From a bacterium 1xD42-67 (GTDB lineage: Bacteria > Bacillota > Clostridia > Oscillospirales > Oscillospiraceae), in the NCBI GenBank assembly GCA_003612335.1, contig RAYO01000014.1, positions 62,001 to 126,000 on the forward strand: a stretch of 64,000 nt of DNA, in the 5' to 3' direction. The position numbers and the translations under genes are program-made. The notes under the pieces are model-generated. The model did no database searches. It saw nothing but the letters and a program-made list of their open reading frames with translations, and was not told where the DNA came from. Position 1 is the stretch's first letter. Every line of letters begins with the position of its first letter. Below, one piece after another: positions 26,382 through 35,597 of this stretch.

Positions 26382-28538
26382 TTGAAGCCAGATAAAGGAA
26401 ACAACAAAAAGAACACCTTCGGGCTGATCTCCCTGATCCTGTGGGCCTTGCTGCTCACCATGCTGTTCCGGAGCTGCAGCAGCTCCATCGCCAGCTCCAA
26501 CCAGGTCCAGGTGGACTACTCTGTCTTCCGCCAGTGGGTGGCGGCGGACCTGGTGGCCGAGGTCCACATGGAGAGCGAGCGCTATGTCATCACCCTCCAA
26601 AAAGAGAAGGAGGAGGAGGCCCTGACCTACCTCCCCCAGGATGAGGATCTCCAGCAGGGAGGCGGCATGTTCTTCTGGATGCCTGTCCAGAACGATAAGG
26701 ACACCGAATATGTCACCACGCCGCCCCCGGTGAGCGACCTGGGCATCATCCAGCTGATGGGCGACCACGGTGTGGACTACTACCGCGATCCCCCGGACAG
26801 CTCCGGCTATATCATCTCCCTGCTGCTCACCACCATCCTGCCCATCGTCATCATGGTGGGGGCCATGGTCTTCCTCATGCGGGGCATTGGCGGCAAGGGG
26901 GGCATGGGCGGCATCGGCGGCGTGGGCAAGGCCAACGCCAAGGTATATGTAGAGAAGAAGACGGGGGTCACCTTCCGGGACGTGGCCGGCCAGGACGAGG
27001 CCAAAGAGTCTTTGGAGGAGATCATCGACATCCTCCACAACCCCCAGAAGTACACCGAGATCGGCGCAAAGCTGCCCAAGGGCGCCCTGCTGGTGGGCCC
27101 TCCGGGCACCGGCAAGACCCTCCTGGCCAAGGCCGTGGCCGGTGAGGCGGGGGTCCCCTTCTTCTCTATCAGCGGCTCTGACTTCGTGGAGATGTTCGTG
27201 GGCGTGGGTGCGAGCCGTGTCCGGGACCTCTTCAAAGAGGCCAGCAAGATGGCCCCCTGCATCATCTTCATCGACGAGATCGACACCATCGGCAAGTCCC
27301 GTGACAACCGCATGGGGGGCAACGACGAGCGGGAGCAGACTCTGAACCAGCTGCTGGCCGAGCTGGACGGCTTCGACCCTGGCAAGGGGGTCATCGTCCT
27401 GGGGGCCACCAACCGGCCCGAGGTGCTGGACAAGGCCCTCCTCCGCCCCGGCCGCTTCGACCGGCGCATCACCATCGACCGGCCCAACCTGGCGGGACGC
27501 CTGTCCACCCTCCAGGTCCACACCCGGAACATCCGCCTCAGCGAGGACGTGGATCTGAAGAAGATCGCTCTGGCCACCGCCGGCACGGTGGGCGCGGATC
27601 TGGCCAACCTGGTGAACGAGGCCGCCCTGCGGGCGGTCCGCCACGGGCGCCGGGCGGTCAACCAGGAGGATCTGCTGGCCTCCTTCGAGTTCGTCATCGC
27701 CGGCAGTGAGAAGAAGAATTCGGTCCTCACCGAGCTGGAGCGCAAGCTGGTGGCCTACCACGAGGTGGGCCATGCCATGGTGGCCTACAAGCAGAAGAAC
27801 GCCGAGCCGGTGCAGAAGATCACCATCGTCCCCCACACCGAGGGCAGCTTGGGCTATACCCTCCTCATGCCTGAGGAGGACAAGACCAACCTGCGCACCA
27901 AGGAGGAGCTGATGGCCAAGATCGCCGTCTCCATGGGCGGCCGGGCCGCCGAGGAGGTGGTCATGGACACCATGACCAACGGCGCCTCCCAGGACATCCA
28001 GGAGGCCACCAACATCGCCCGGAACATGGTAGCGATGTACGGCATGAGCGAGGAGTTCGGCATGATGGCCCTGGGCTCGGTCCGCAGCCAGTATCTGGAC
28101 GGCGGCTACGGCCTGGACTGCGCCCAAGACACCGCCGCTGTGATGGACAAGGCAGTGAAGGCTATCCTGGACGTGTGCTACAAGGACGCCGTGGCGGTCA
28201 TCCGGGAGAATCGGGACGATATGGACAAGGTGGTGGCCTATCTGCTGGAGAAGGAGACCATCACCGGCGGCGAGATGGTGGCGATCATCGAGGGCCGGGA
28301 CCCGACCACTGTGGAGGACGCTTACGCCTCCACCAAGTCCAGGGTCAAGCCCCTGCCCGGGGACATCGAGCCCCCCGCCCGGGCCATCCACATCATCAGC
28401 GAGGAGATCAGACCTCCCGCTCCCGTCGAGGAGTCGGAGGGTCCCGCTCCCCAGGAAGAGGCCGGAGAGGCCCCCTCCAGCCCGGAGCCCGCTCCCCAGG
28501 AGGAGGCCCCGCAGGACGATGCGGAACGGCCGGAGTGA
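26382..28538 (+). CDS. ftsH: ATP-dependent zinc metalloprotease FtsH
   Basis: A 718-residue membrane AAA+ protease that removes unassembled membrane proteins and regulators. Two membrane helices lie near residues 10-28 and 145-167, flanking a small outer domain. Walker A GPPGTGKT is near 230, Walker B IIFIDEID near 285, the second region of homology follows, and the zinc site HEVGH is near 455. The TTG at 26382 has GGAGGT 8 bases upstream; the upstream in-frame TTG at 26340 lacks one. A long acidic, proline-rich tail (about 50 residues) extends past the usual end. Confidence 0.97.
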   Translation: MKPDKGNNKKNTFGLISLILWALLLTMLFRSCSSSIASSNQVQVDYSVFRQWVAADLVAEVHMESERYVITLQKEKEEEALTYLPQDEDLQQGGGMFFWMPVQNDKDTEYVTTPPPVSDLGIIQLMGDHGVDYYRDPPDSSGYIISLLLTTILPIVIMVGAMVFLMRGIGGKGGMGGIGGVGKANAKVYVEKKTGVTFRDVAGQDEAKESLEEIIDILHNPQKYTEIGAKLPKGALLVGPPGTGKTLLAKAVAGEAGVPFFSISGSDFVEMFVGVGASRVRDLFKEASKMAPCIIFIDEIDTIGKSRDNRMGGNDEREQTLNQLLAELDGFDPGKGVIVLGATNRPEVLDKALLRPGRFDRRITIDRPNLAGRLSTLQVHTRNIRLSEDVDLKKIALATAGTVGADLANLVNEAALRAVRHGRRAVNQEDLLASFEFVIAGSEKKNSVLTELERKLVAYHEVGHAMVAYKQKNAEPVQKITIVPHTEGSLGYTLLMPEEDKTNLRTKEELMAKIAVSMGGRAAEEVVMDTMTNGASQDIQEATNIARNMVAMYGMSEEFGMMALGSVRSQYLDGGYGLDCAQDTAAVMDKAVKAILDVCYKDAVAVIRENRDDMDKVVAYLLEKETITGGEMVAIIEGRDPTTVEDAYASTKSRVKPLPGDIEPPARAIHIISEEIRPPAPVEESEGPAPQEEAGEAPSSPEPAPQEEAPQDDAERPE

Positions 28539-28580
28539 TACAGCGCAAGATCAGCATGTTCCTTGGGAGGATCCCGATCA

Positions 28581-28617
28581 TAAAAGGGCGATGTCGGCAG
28601 GACATCGCCCCTTTTTA
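28581..28617. terminator. Bidirectional terminator after ftsH
   Basis: GGGCGATGTC / GACATCGCCC stem, GGCAG loop, flanked by AAAA and TTTTT, between converging genes. Confidence 0.9.
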
Positions 28618-28627
28618 TGATACCGTC

Positions 28628-29020
28628 CTATGATCCTCCACTGTCCCCCTGCTCCGGGCCCTTGCTGCGGCCAAAGAGCTCCATCCCGCCCACTGCGATG
28701 AGGAAGGCCCCGAAGCATTTCCGGAGCAGTCCCACCTCCATGGCCGAGGCCGCCCAGGCTGAGAGCGCTGCGCACACCAGCCCTCCGCCGATGGCGGGGA
28801 GGAGGACCCGCTTCTCGATACAGCCGTTCTTCACATGGGCGGGCAGCGCCATCAGTCCGGCGGGGAGGAAATAGAGCAGGTTGATCCCCTGAGCCAAGCG
28901 CTGCTCCACCCCGGCGAAGGCGGTCATATAGACCAGCAGCAGGGTGCCGCCCCCCACACCGAATCCGGACAGCACCCCTGTAGCCGCCCCCACCAGCAGG
29001 GGCAGGATCCAGTCTCTCAT
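28628..29020 (-). CDS. TSUP/TauE-like half-transporter, second half
   Basis: A 130-residue membrane protein with about four hydrophobic segments. GAATGVLSGFGVGGGTLLLV is the TSUP glycine motif. A normal TSUP protein has two such halves in one chain of about 250 residues; here the second half is its own gene. Its ATG shares ATGA with the stop of the upstream half-gene, so the two are translationally coupled and probably form a heterodimer. A longer reading frame to 29611 is not supported, since it crosses the first half in another frame. Confidence 0.8.
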   Translation of the reverse strand: MRDWILPLLVGAATGVLSGFGVGGGTLLLVYMTAFAGVEQRLAQGINLLYFLPAGLMALPAHVKNGCIEKRVLLPAIGGGLVCAALSAWAASAMEVGLLRKCFGAFLIAVGGMELFGRSKGPEQGDSGGS

Positions 29021-29373
29021 AGAAAGCTCCTCACTCCTCCATAGATCAGCAGCAGGCCGAAGGCCCGCTTCAGCCAGAGGATCTTCACCCCTTTGAACCA
29101 CTTCCCTCCGGCCCAGCCCCCTGCGGTCCCCCCGATGAGGTAGGGCAGAGCAGTCATCACATCCAGTCCGCCCCGAAACAGGTAGATTCCCACCGACAGG
29201 GCGCACAGGGGCAGGATCACCGCCACCGAGGTGGCGAAGGCCCGCCGCTGGTCCAGACCGCAGTATCGGGTGAGCAGAGGCACCAGCACCGATCCGCCTC
29301 CGCCGCCGAAGAGGCCGTTGGCGATCCCCGCCAGCCCGCCGGCCAGCAGATAGCGGCCCTTTTTTCCCTGCAA
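29017..29373 (-). CDS. TSUP/TauE-like half-transporter, first half
   Basis: A 118-residue membrane protein with four predicted helices and the motif GGLAGIANGLFGGGGGSVLV. AAAGGAGG precedes the ATG. It overlaps the second-half gene by four bases. Together they equal one TSUP exporter of small anions. The split is clean, with each half starting and stopping properly, so it is a gene organisation and not a frameshift. Confidence 0.8.
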   Translation of the reverse strand: MQGKKGRYLLAGGLAGIANGLFGGGGGSVLVPLLTRYCGLDQRRAFATSVAVILPLCALSVGIYLFRGGLDVMTALPYLIGGTAGGWAGGKWFKGVKILWLKRAFGLLLIYGGVRSFL

Positions 29374-29467
29374 CCGTCTCGCCTCCTTTAGGCTCAGTGT
29401 ACCAAAAAGAGGGGCGGTCTATTCCCTCCAGGAGCCGCTCCATATTTCGATCTTTCTTCGATCTTCC

Positions 29468-29496
29468 TTGATCCTTTTTTAAGGTCATCTTAAGAT
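29468..29496 (+). promoter_or_regulatory. Promoter for amidase gene
   Basis: TTGATC and TAAGAT with a 17-base spacer, 46 bases before the ATG. Confidence 0.5.
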
Positions 29497-29542
29497 CTCC
29501 GTAGTAAGATATCTCCATCCTGATCCAAAGAAGGCGGCAGAT

Positions 29543-30262
29543 ATGTACAGAGGACAGAGGATCGATCACGAGGATGCCCGGCCCCGGCACAGGGATCGGA
29601 GACGGCGGCACAGCCCACTGTTCTATCTGATGGTGGGGCTGGCCCTGGGGATCTGCCTAGATCAGGCCCTGCAAAGCCTCCTCTCTGTCCAAGACACTGG
29701 GCCTTCAGCGCCCAGACAGCATCCCAGGATATCCCAGTCGAGCTCCAGCCAGCAGTCCGCCCTCAAAGCGCCTCCCAATTGCCCTGATCAGATCGAGCAG
29801 GACTTTCTCACTGTCAATCCTTACTCTCGGCCAGGCACGAAGCTGGTCTCGGTCAATGGGATCGTGGTCCACTACGTAGGCAATCCCGGCACCACCGCCC
29901 GTCAGAACCACAGCTACTTCCAGAATCTGGCCCGGAGCGGCGAGACTTTCGCCAGCAGCCACTTCCTCATCGGCCTGGAGGGAGAGATCATCCAGAACGT
30001 CCCTCTGGACGAGGTGGCCTACTGCTCCAGTCAGCGAAACAGCGATACCATCTCCATCGAATGCTGCCATCCGAAGGAGGATGGCGCCTTCACCCCAGAG
30101 ACCTATGATTCCCTGGTCGAGCTGGTGAGATGGCTGGCAGACTATTATGATCTGGATACCGACCAGATCATCCGCCATTACGACGTGATCGGCAAAGAGT
30201 GCCCGGTTTACTACGTCCGGAATCCCGACGCCTGGACCCGATTCCTAGAAGATCTGAACTAG
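29543..30262 (+). CDS. N-acetylmuramoyl-L-alanine amidase (Amidase_2/PGRP fold)
   Basis: A 239-residue cell-wall hydrolase. After a basic head, one hydrophobic segment (LFYLMVGLALGICLDQAL, about 26-43) anchors it or acts as a signal; a serine/glutamine-rich linker follows. The catalytic domain has zinc ligands in VVHYVGNP (about 110) and IRHYDVIGKECP (about 212), with SIECCHP between. It cleaves the bond between muramic acid and the stem peptide. It may act in wall turnover, spore formation or as a phage-derived lysin; context does not decide. Confidence 0.88.
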   Translation: MYRGQRIDHEDARPRHRDRRRRHSPLFYLMVGLALGICLDQALQSLLSVQDTGPSAPRQHPRISQSSSSQQSALKAPPNCPDQIEQDFLTVNPYSRPGTKLVSVNGIVVHYVGNPGTTARQNHSYFQNLARSGETFASSHFLIGLEGEIIQNVPLDEVAYCSSQRNSDTISIECCHPKEDGAFTPETYDSLVELVRWLADYYDLDTDQIIRHYDVIGKECPVYYVRNPDAWTRFLEDLN

Positions 30263-30381
30263 TCAGGACCACCCGTATATGGGTCACCTGCACTCGCCCT
30301 ATAAGGGCGTGATATTGGCCGCGCTTCAAGGCACGGTGAAACAGTCTGCCGTCCGCATATTCTTACAAGCGGCCCCACTCA

Positions 30382-31845
30382 GTGGGGTTGCATATTGATT
30401 CGGCTTCTATTGTTCCTATATTCCAAAAGAGATTCTTCCGTCTTTGGCTGGACAGCGTTTTGCCGGAGTATCCTGTTGTAGCGAACTTCCGCAGGAAGAC
30501 GCAGGAGACTGTGATCCAAGAATTCGAGCAGCTTGACAAGCTCCAATTTGCGATTGCCCGCTCCCGTATTCGTTCAAAGCTCATCAATGGTCTACCTTCG
30601 TTGGATCATTTCACAAGCGGTGTTGACGAGATCAGCACCCTCAAGCGGGAATTGAACAAACAGCGGCGCATCATGCCCATTCGACGTTTGTTCCGGGAGA
30701 TACCCAACCTCATTTTGGCATTGAAACCTTGCTTGATGATGTCACCTCTGTCGGTCAGTCTGTTCCTGGAGGCCAATACGTTCACATTTGATACTGTCAT
30801 TTTTGATGAGGCATCCCAGGTCTGCACAGAGAACGCTATCGGTGCTATCCTGCGTGGAAAGCAGGTTATTATTGCTGGTGACAGCAAGCAGCTCCCACCC
30901 ACAAACTTCTTCTCTGCCTCAGTATCTGACAGCGACTTTGATGGGGATATTGGGGACGAAGATGAATACGATGACAGCAATGCTTACGAATCCATTTTGG
31001 ATGAAGCAGCACTGCTCCCTGAGCGCACCCTGCTATGGCATTACCGGAGCCGCCACGAGCATTTGATCGCATTTTCCAATGCAAAAATCTACAAGGGAAA
31101 TCTGATCACATTCCCATCCAATGTGGACCGCGCACCGAATGTAGGCGTAGAGTACACCTATGTTCCTACTGGCTACTATGATCGCGGAGGACGCAAAGGG
31201 AATGTGATCGAAGCGGAAAAGGTTGTCGACCTGATCTTTGAACATATCCAACAATTCCCAAATCGTTCTCTTGGGGTCATTGCTTTTGGTGAAGTCCAGC
31301 AGTTAGCAATTGACACCGTACTTCGTAAAAGACGTATGGAAAGTCAGCAGTATGAATCGTTCTTTGATGAAGACCGGCAGGAGGCTTTCTTTGTCAAAAG
31401 TCTGGAAAACGTCCAAGGTGATGAGCGGGATACGATTATTTTTAGTATCGGCTATGTTAAGGATGCGTCTGGTGTCATGCGGATGAACTTTGGTCCTCTA
31501 AGCAAAACAGGTGGGGAACGCCGGCTGAATGTCGCTATCACCCGCGCCAAATGTAATGTGAAGCTGGTAGGCTCTATTCTCCCCACAGACATCAATGTTG
31601 AGCGTGTCTCCGCTGATGGTCCGAAACTACTGCGGGGATATATCGACTTTGCTATGAACGGTCCCTCTGTTTTGCAGAACGAGGTAACAGAATCCGACTT
31701 TGTGCAGCATGACTCTCCCTTTGAGACCGCTGTTTACAATTTCCTGGACTGCAAAGGGTACAAGCTGGCAACCCAAGTGGGCTGTTCTGGTTATCGTATC
31801 GATATGGCCGTTAAGCATCCAAAGTTGAGCGGCCGCTATGTATTA
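30382..31845 (+). pseudogene. Truncated superfamily 1 DNA/RNA helicase (DUF4011-type)
   Basis: The reading frame encodes the middle and late part of a large SF1 helicase. Walker B/motif II is FDTVIFDEASQV, motif III is IIAGDSKQLPPTNFF, motif V/VI regions are VQGDERDTIIFSIGY and RRLNVAITRAK. A Vsr-like nuclease part begins SPFETAVYNFLDCKGY but stops at SGRYVL, where the sequence changes to an IS3 transposase end. Motif I and the whole N-terminus are absent upstream of the apparent GTG. Intact relatives exceed 1,000 residues. The frame stays open into foreign sequence to 32304, so a chimeric product could be made but is unlikely to work. Its AT-richer codons differ from the neighbours. Confidence 0.82.
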
Positions 31846-32021
31846 TCAATCTATGGAACATTTCAAGCAAGAACTATTTGCTTACTTGGTTCACTACAAC
31901 AACCGCCGTATCAAGGCAAAGCTGAAGGGTTTGCCGCCTGCCTTGCACAGACAATAAACCCTTTCAGCTGCTTGAACAATTTCTCTTGGCATTCTTTGTC
32001 TAACTTTTTGGGGTCACTTCA
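31839..32021 (+). mobile_element. IS3-family remnant: transposase C-terminus and right end
   Basis: In a second frame 31839-31955 reads MYYQSMEHFKQELFAYLVHY then NNRRIKAKLKGLPPALHRQ and a stop, the classical C-terminus of IS3-family OrfB. At 31997-32021 is TGTCTAACTTTTTGGGGTCA plus CTTCA, an IS3/IS150-like terminal repeat. No left end or catalytic core is present, so this is a deletion remnant. Confidence 0.85.
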
Positions 32022-32056
32022 GATCTCGTGTCCGCTGTTCTATACTTCGATTCGGG

Positions 32057-32512
32057 TCAGGGCCTGCCCTTGGTTTTTCGGCGCAGATAGGGGTAGGCTG
32101 CACGAAAGAGGGAAGCGGTCAGCATGGCTCCCACGGCCAGAGCGGAGGCCATACCGAAGGTGTGGAGGAGGGTGTCCAGAAAGCGCTGGATGTCCCCGGC
32201 GACGCAGTAGCTCATCGCGAAATAGATCCCTCCGCCGGGCACCAGAGGGAGCAGGGCTACCAGCAGGTAGCCTGTCACTGGGCAGCGGCGCAGCCGCGCC
32301 ATGATCTCAGAGAACAGACCGATGACAGCGGAGGCCAGGAAGGCGGCGAAGATCGTGCTCCCGGCCAGCAGGTAGACCAGCCAGCCCAGGGCCCCGCCTA
32401 CGCCGCAGATCAGCTTGCCGACCCCATGGATGTTGAACACCAGGGTGAAGCCCACACAGGCCAGGAAGGAGCAAAGACAAGGCAGGATATATCCAGACCA
32501 GATGGTCTCCAT
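32057..32512 (-). CDS. Threonine/serine exporter, small subunit (ThrE_2)
   Basis: A 151-residue membrane protein with about five hydrophobic segments. GWLVYLLAGSTIFAAFLAS and LLPLVPGGGIYFAM match the ThrE_2 (DUF3815) half of split threonine/serine exporters. It starts 12 bases after the larger subunit, with AAGGAGG upstream. The pair acts as one carrier exporting threonine or serine. The gene ends near the IS3 remnant and is complete. Confidence 0.87.
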   Translation of the reverse strand: METIWSGYILPCLCSFLACVGFTLVFNIHGVGKLICGVGGALGWLVYLLAGSTIFAAFLASAVIGLFSEIMARLRRCPVTGYLLVALLPLVPGGGIYFAMSYCVAGDIQRFLDTLLHTFGMASALAVGAMLTASLFRAAYPYLRRKTKGRP

Positions 32513-32524
32513 ATGCCGTCCTCC

Positions 32525-33286
32525 TTAAAAGATACCGCCGATCGCCAGTCCCACAGCGGAGCCGATGGCGATGGCCGAGGCAGTCAGGATCGATTCCGCA
32601 GCGCGACACAGACCGGAGATGATATCTCCCGCCATGATCTCCCGCATGGCGTTGGTAAGGGCCACCCCGGGGACCAGGACCATCAGCACGCTGATGGTCA
32701 CCGTGTCCACGCTCTGGCCGAAGCCCAGCCGGACCAGCAGGAGGGAGAGCAGGGAGGCGACGGCGCTGCAGACCGCTGTGCGGAAGAAGCCGTTCGACCC
32801 GATCAGGCGGCGGCCGTACAGCAGGAATGCCCCCACCACCAGACCGCCCGCCAAAGCGCATATGGCGTCTGAGATCCCGCCGCCAAAGAGGGGGGAGAAG
32901 AGGGCTGGGGCAGCTCCATAGCCCAGGAGAACCTGCCAAAGGGGGTGCTTGGGGGTCTGGAGGGGCAGGGCGTCCAGCTGCTCCCTGGCCTCGTCCAGAG
33001 AGGGAGGGTCCGCACAGAAGCGGCGGCACAGGGCATTGCACCGCTCCAGCAGCTCGATATCGGTCCCGTGGCCGCCGATCCGCCGCATCCGGGTGATGGG
33101 ATGCCCCTCTGGGGTGGTGATGCTGACGATGACGCAGTTGGGGATGGCGAAGACCTCCGGGGATCCCAGACCGTAGGCCTGGAGCAGGCGGCGCACCGAC
33201 TCCTCCACCCGATAGATCTCTGCCCCGCTGGACATCAGCAGACAGCCCAAGTCTACAGCGATATTCAGCAGCCTATCATGATCCAT
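32525..33286 (-). CDS. Threonine/serine exporter, large subunit (ThrE)
   Basis: A 253-residue protein. The N-terminal ~115 residues are soluble with the family motif LLMSSGAEIYRVEESVRRLL and IPNCVIVSITTPEG; about five membrane helices follow (LAGGLVVGAFLLYG; LMVLVPGVALTNAMREIMAGD). It is the ThrE/PF06738 part of the split exporter. Export of excess threonine or serine protects cells during peptide use. AGGGAGAG precedes the ATG. Confidence 0.9.
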   Translation of the reverse strand: MDHDRLLNIAVDLGCLLMSSGAEIYRVEESVRRLLQAYGLGSPEVFAIPNCVIVSITTPEGHPITRMRRIGGHGTDIELLERCNALCRRFCADPPSLDEAREQLDALPLQTPKHPLWQVLLGYGAAPALFSPLFGGGISDAICALAGGLVVGAFLLYGRRLIGSNGFFRTAVCSAVASLLSLLLVRLGFGQSVDTVTISVLMVLVPGVALTNAMREIMAGDIISGLCRAAESILTASAIAIGSAVGLAIGGIF

Positions 33287-33342
33287 GACGTTCTCTCCCT
33301 GATGATGAGTGCTGTGCCCGCATCTGGGGTGGGCATTAGAAG

Positions 33343-33368
33343 CCCGGCGGAGCAGACGCTCCGCCGGG
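33343..33368 (-). terminator. Terminator hairpin after TRAP permease
   Basis: An 11-bp perfect stem CCCGGCGGAGC / GCTCCGCCGGG with a 4-base loop, 26 bases past the permease stop; followed on the minus strand by TTCTAAT. Confidence 0.65.
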
Positions 33369-33393
33369 GCAGTGGGTATCTTTGCCGGGGGGC

Positions 33394-35421
33394 TTAGGCA
33401 GTCTTCTTCGCGCCCATGCGCTGGAGGACCACCACGGCACCCACAGTGACCAGACCGACCACGTCGGTGAGGGTGCCAGGGATCAGCATCGCCAGTCCGC
33501 CCACCGCCATCAGGACCCGGAACAGGGGGTTGATGGGCCGGTAGAGGAAGCCGTTCAAGGAGGCTGCCACACCGAAGAGGCCCAGCAGAGCAGTGATGCA
33601 GATCTGGACCACCAACACCACCATCATCACACTGGAGGTCCCTTCGGGGAACTGGAAGAGCATGGAGGGGTTCAGAGCGAAGATGTAGGGGACGATGAAT
33701 GCGGCGATGGCGAGCCGCGTGGCATTGAAAGCCGTCTTCATGGGAGGTGCCTTGGCGATGGCAGAGCCGGCGTAGGCAGCCAGGGCCACGGGCGGGGTGA
33801 TGTCGGCCACGATGCCGAAGTAGAACACGAAGAAATGAGCGCAGATCATGGGGATGCCGATGGCCGGATTGACCAGGATGGGGGCGCAGGTGGAGGCCAT
33901 GATGCAGTAGTTGGCGGTGGTGGGCACTCCCATGCCCAGCACGATACAGCAGATCATGGTGAGGAACAGGGCGATGATCGCCTGTCCGCCGGACACCCGG
34001 ACGATCGCGGTGATCAGCTTGGAAGCCAGACCGGTGGTGGTGATGCAGCCGGCCACGATGCCCGCCATCGCGCAGGCGGCGGCCACGCTGATGGTGCCCT
34101 TGCCGCCGGCCTCCAGAGCGTCGAAGAATTTGCCCACGGTGATGTTGTCGCTCTTATCCGGATTCTTGGTGACGGTGTTGATCACATTGGTCATCAGGCC
34201 CACGACGATGGTGACCAGGATGGCGATGGCCGCAGAGGACTGCATGGTCCGCTTCCCGGAGGAGACCAGCCAGACCAGGACCACCAGGGGGAGGAGCAGG
34301 TAGATCTTAGGCATCAGGTCCTTCATCTTGGGCAGCTGGCTGCGGGGGATGCCCTTCAGGCCCAGCTTCTTGGCCTCCAGGTGGACGGCGATGAAGATGC
34401 CGGTGAAGTAGAGGACAGCAGGCAGGATGGCCAGCAGGGCGATCTTGCCGTAATTGAAGGGCTCGCCCACGTACTCCGCCATGAGGAATGCGGCTGCGCC
34501 CATGATGGGGGGCATGATCTGTCCGCCGGTGGAGGCGGCCGCCTCCACCGCGCCGGCGAACTCCGGCTTATACCCCGTCTTCTTCATCATAGGGATGGTG
34601 ATGGAGCCGGTGGTGACCGTGTTGCCCACGGAGGAGCCGGACACCATGCCGCACAGGGCGGAGGAGAGGACGGCCACCTTGGCCGGACCGCCGGAGGCAG
34701 AGCCGGCGACGGAGTTGGCCAGGTCGATGAAGAAATTAGAGATCCCCGTCCGTTCCAGGAACGCGCCGAAGATGATGAACAGCACGATGTATTTGGCGCA
34801 AACGTTGATGGGGGCACCCAGCAGGCCGTTCAGGGTGTAGAACAGATCGTAGATAGCCTTGTCATACTTGATCCCTGCGCCGAAGGGCAGGAAGGTATAC
34901 AGGACCAGCGCGCCCACCACACACAGGATGGGCAGGCCCACACACCGGCGGCACAGCTCCACCAGGGAGAGGAACACCAGGACAGCCAAAATGCACATCA
35001 GGGGGTTCCGGGTGAGCCGGCGGGCCTGGGTCACGATCACGCTGTCATAGACGTAGGAGCAGTAAAGCAGGGGGAGCACGCCGGCCAGCATGAAGATGAT
35101 GTCGTACCAGGGGAGGGAGTTGACCTTGACATTGCCCTTTTTGATGGGGTAGGTCAGATAGCCCAGGACCACGATCATGGCCAGGAAATTGTACAGGCGG
35201 ACGTGCTGGGCCGCCTGGCTCCAAAGGGTCACATACATGCAGTAGAGGGAGAAAGCCACCGCGATGACCTTGACGGCCAGCTTGGGGATGCCCTCCCAGA
35301 CGCGGGTGTTGGACTCACGGTCATATTTTTTCATGACCTCGTCCAGATCGGCTTCGGTGCCGACCTCCACATCGGCGACTTTCCCTTCCAGGAGCTTTTG
35401 GTCTTTTTCGTTGGATGCCAT
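33394..35421 (-). CDS. TRAP transporter fused permease (DctQM, TAXI type)
   Basis: A 675-residue membrane protein with about 16-18 helices, the length of fused 4TM/12TM TRAP permeases. After a 45-residue acidic head, the DctQ-like part runs to about 200. The DctM part carries VSGSSVGNTVTTGSITIPMM, STGGQIMPPIMGAAAF and MGVPTTANYCIMAS. It works with the TAXI binding protein encoded upstream to import an organic anion using the sodium gradient. AGAAAGGAG precedes the ATG. Hairpins separate it from the binding-protein gene. Confidence 0.93.
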   Translation of the reverse strand: MASNEKDQKLLEGKVADVEVGTEADLDEVMKKYDRESNTRVWEGIPKLAVKVIAVAFSLYCMYVTLWSQAAQHVRLYNFLAMIVVLGYLTYPIKKGNVKVNSLPWYDIIFMLAGVLPLLYCSYVYDSVIVTQARRLTRNPLMCILAVLVFLSLVELCRRCVGLPILCVVGALVLYTFLPFGAGIKYDKAIYDLFYTLNGLLGAPINVCAKYIVLFIIFGAFLERTGISNFFIDLANSVAGSASGGPAKVAVLSSALCGMVSGSSVGNTVTTGSITIPMMKKTGYKPEFAGAVEAAASTGGQIMPPIMGAAAFLMAEYVGEPFNYGKIALLAILPAVLYFTGIFIAVHLEAKKLGLKGIPRSQLPKMKDLMPKIYLLLPLVVLVWLVSSGKRTMQSSAAIAILVTIVVGLMTNVINTVTKNPDKSDNITVGKFFDALEAGGKGTISVAAACAMAGIVAGCITTTGLASKLITAIVRVSGGQAIIALFLTMICCIVLGMGVPTTANYCIMASTCAPILVNPAIGIPMICAHFFVFYFGIVADITPPVALAAYAGSAIAKAPPMKTAFNATRLAIAAFIVPYIFALNPSMLFQFPEGTSSVMMVVLVVQICITALLGLFGVAASLNGFLYRPINPLFRVLMAVGGLAMLIPGTLTDVVGLVTVGAVVVLQRMGAKKTA

Positions 35422-35455
35422 AGACGTTCTCCTTTCTCTTGTTCTCCACAGTGGC

Positions 35456-35563
35456 TGCGAAGCAGATATATCACTATCCCGCCAAATAGAGACATATCTG
35501 CTCCGCAGATCTTATCCATGTCAAAGAGGACGGCTGCGGCGGTACCAGTCCGCCGCAGCCGTC
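35456..35563 (-). other. Two intercistronic hairpins between TAXI gene and permease
   Basis: A 14-bp perfect stem (35529-35542 / 35550-35563, GACGGCTGCGGCGG and complement) and a second stem (about 35457-35470 / 35494-35507, TGCGAAGCAGATAT with one mismatch) fill this gap. The first may partly terminate or protect the upstream mRNA, giving more binding protein than permease. Confidence 0.65.
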
Positions 35564-35597
35564 TGGCTCACGCTAAAGGATGCTGAGACCTAGAGGC

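Noticed and set aside
26280-28391. A 700-codon open frame antisense to ftsH
   Set aside because: FtsH is certain in this region and the antisense product has no domain; it is a codon-bias shadow.
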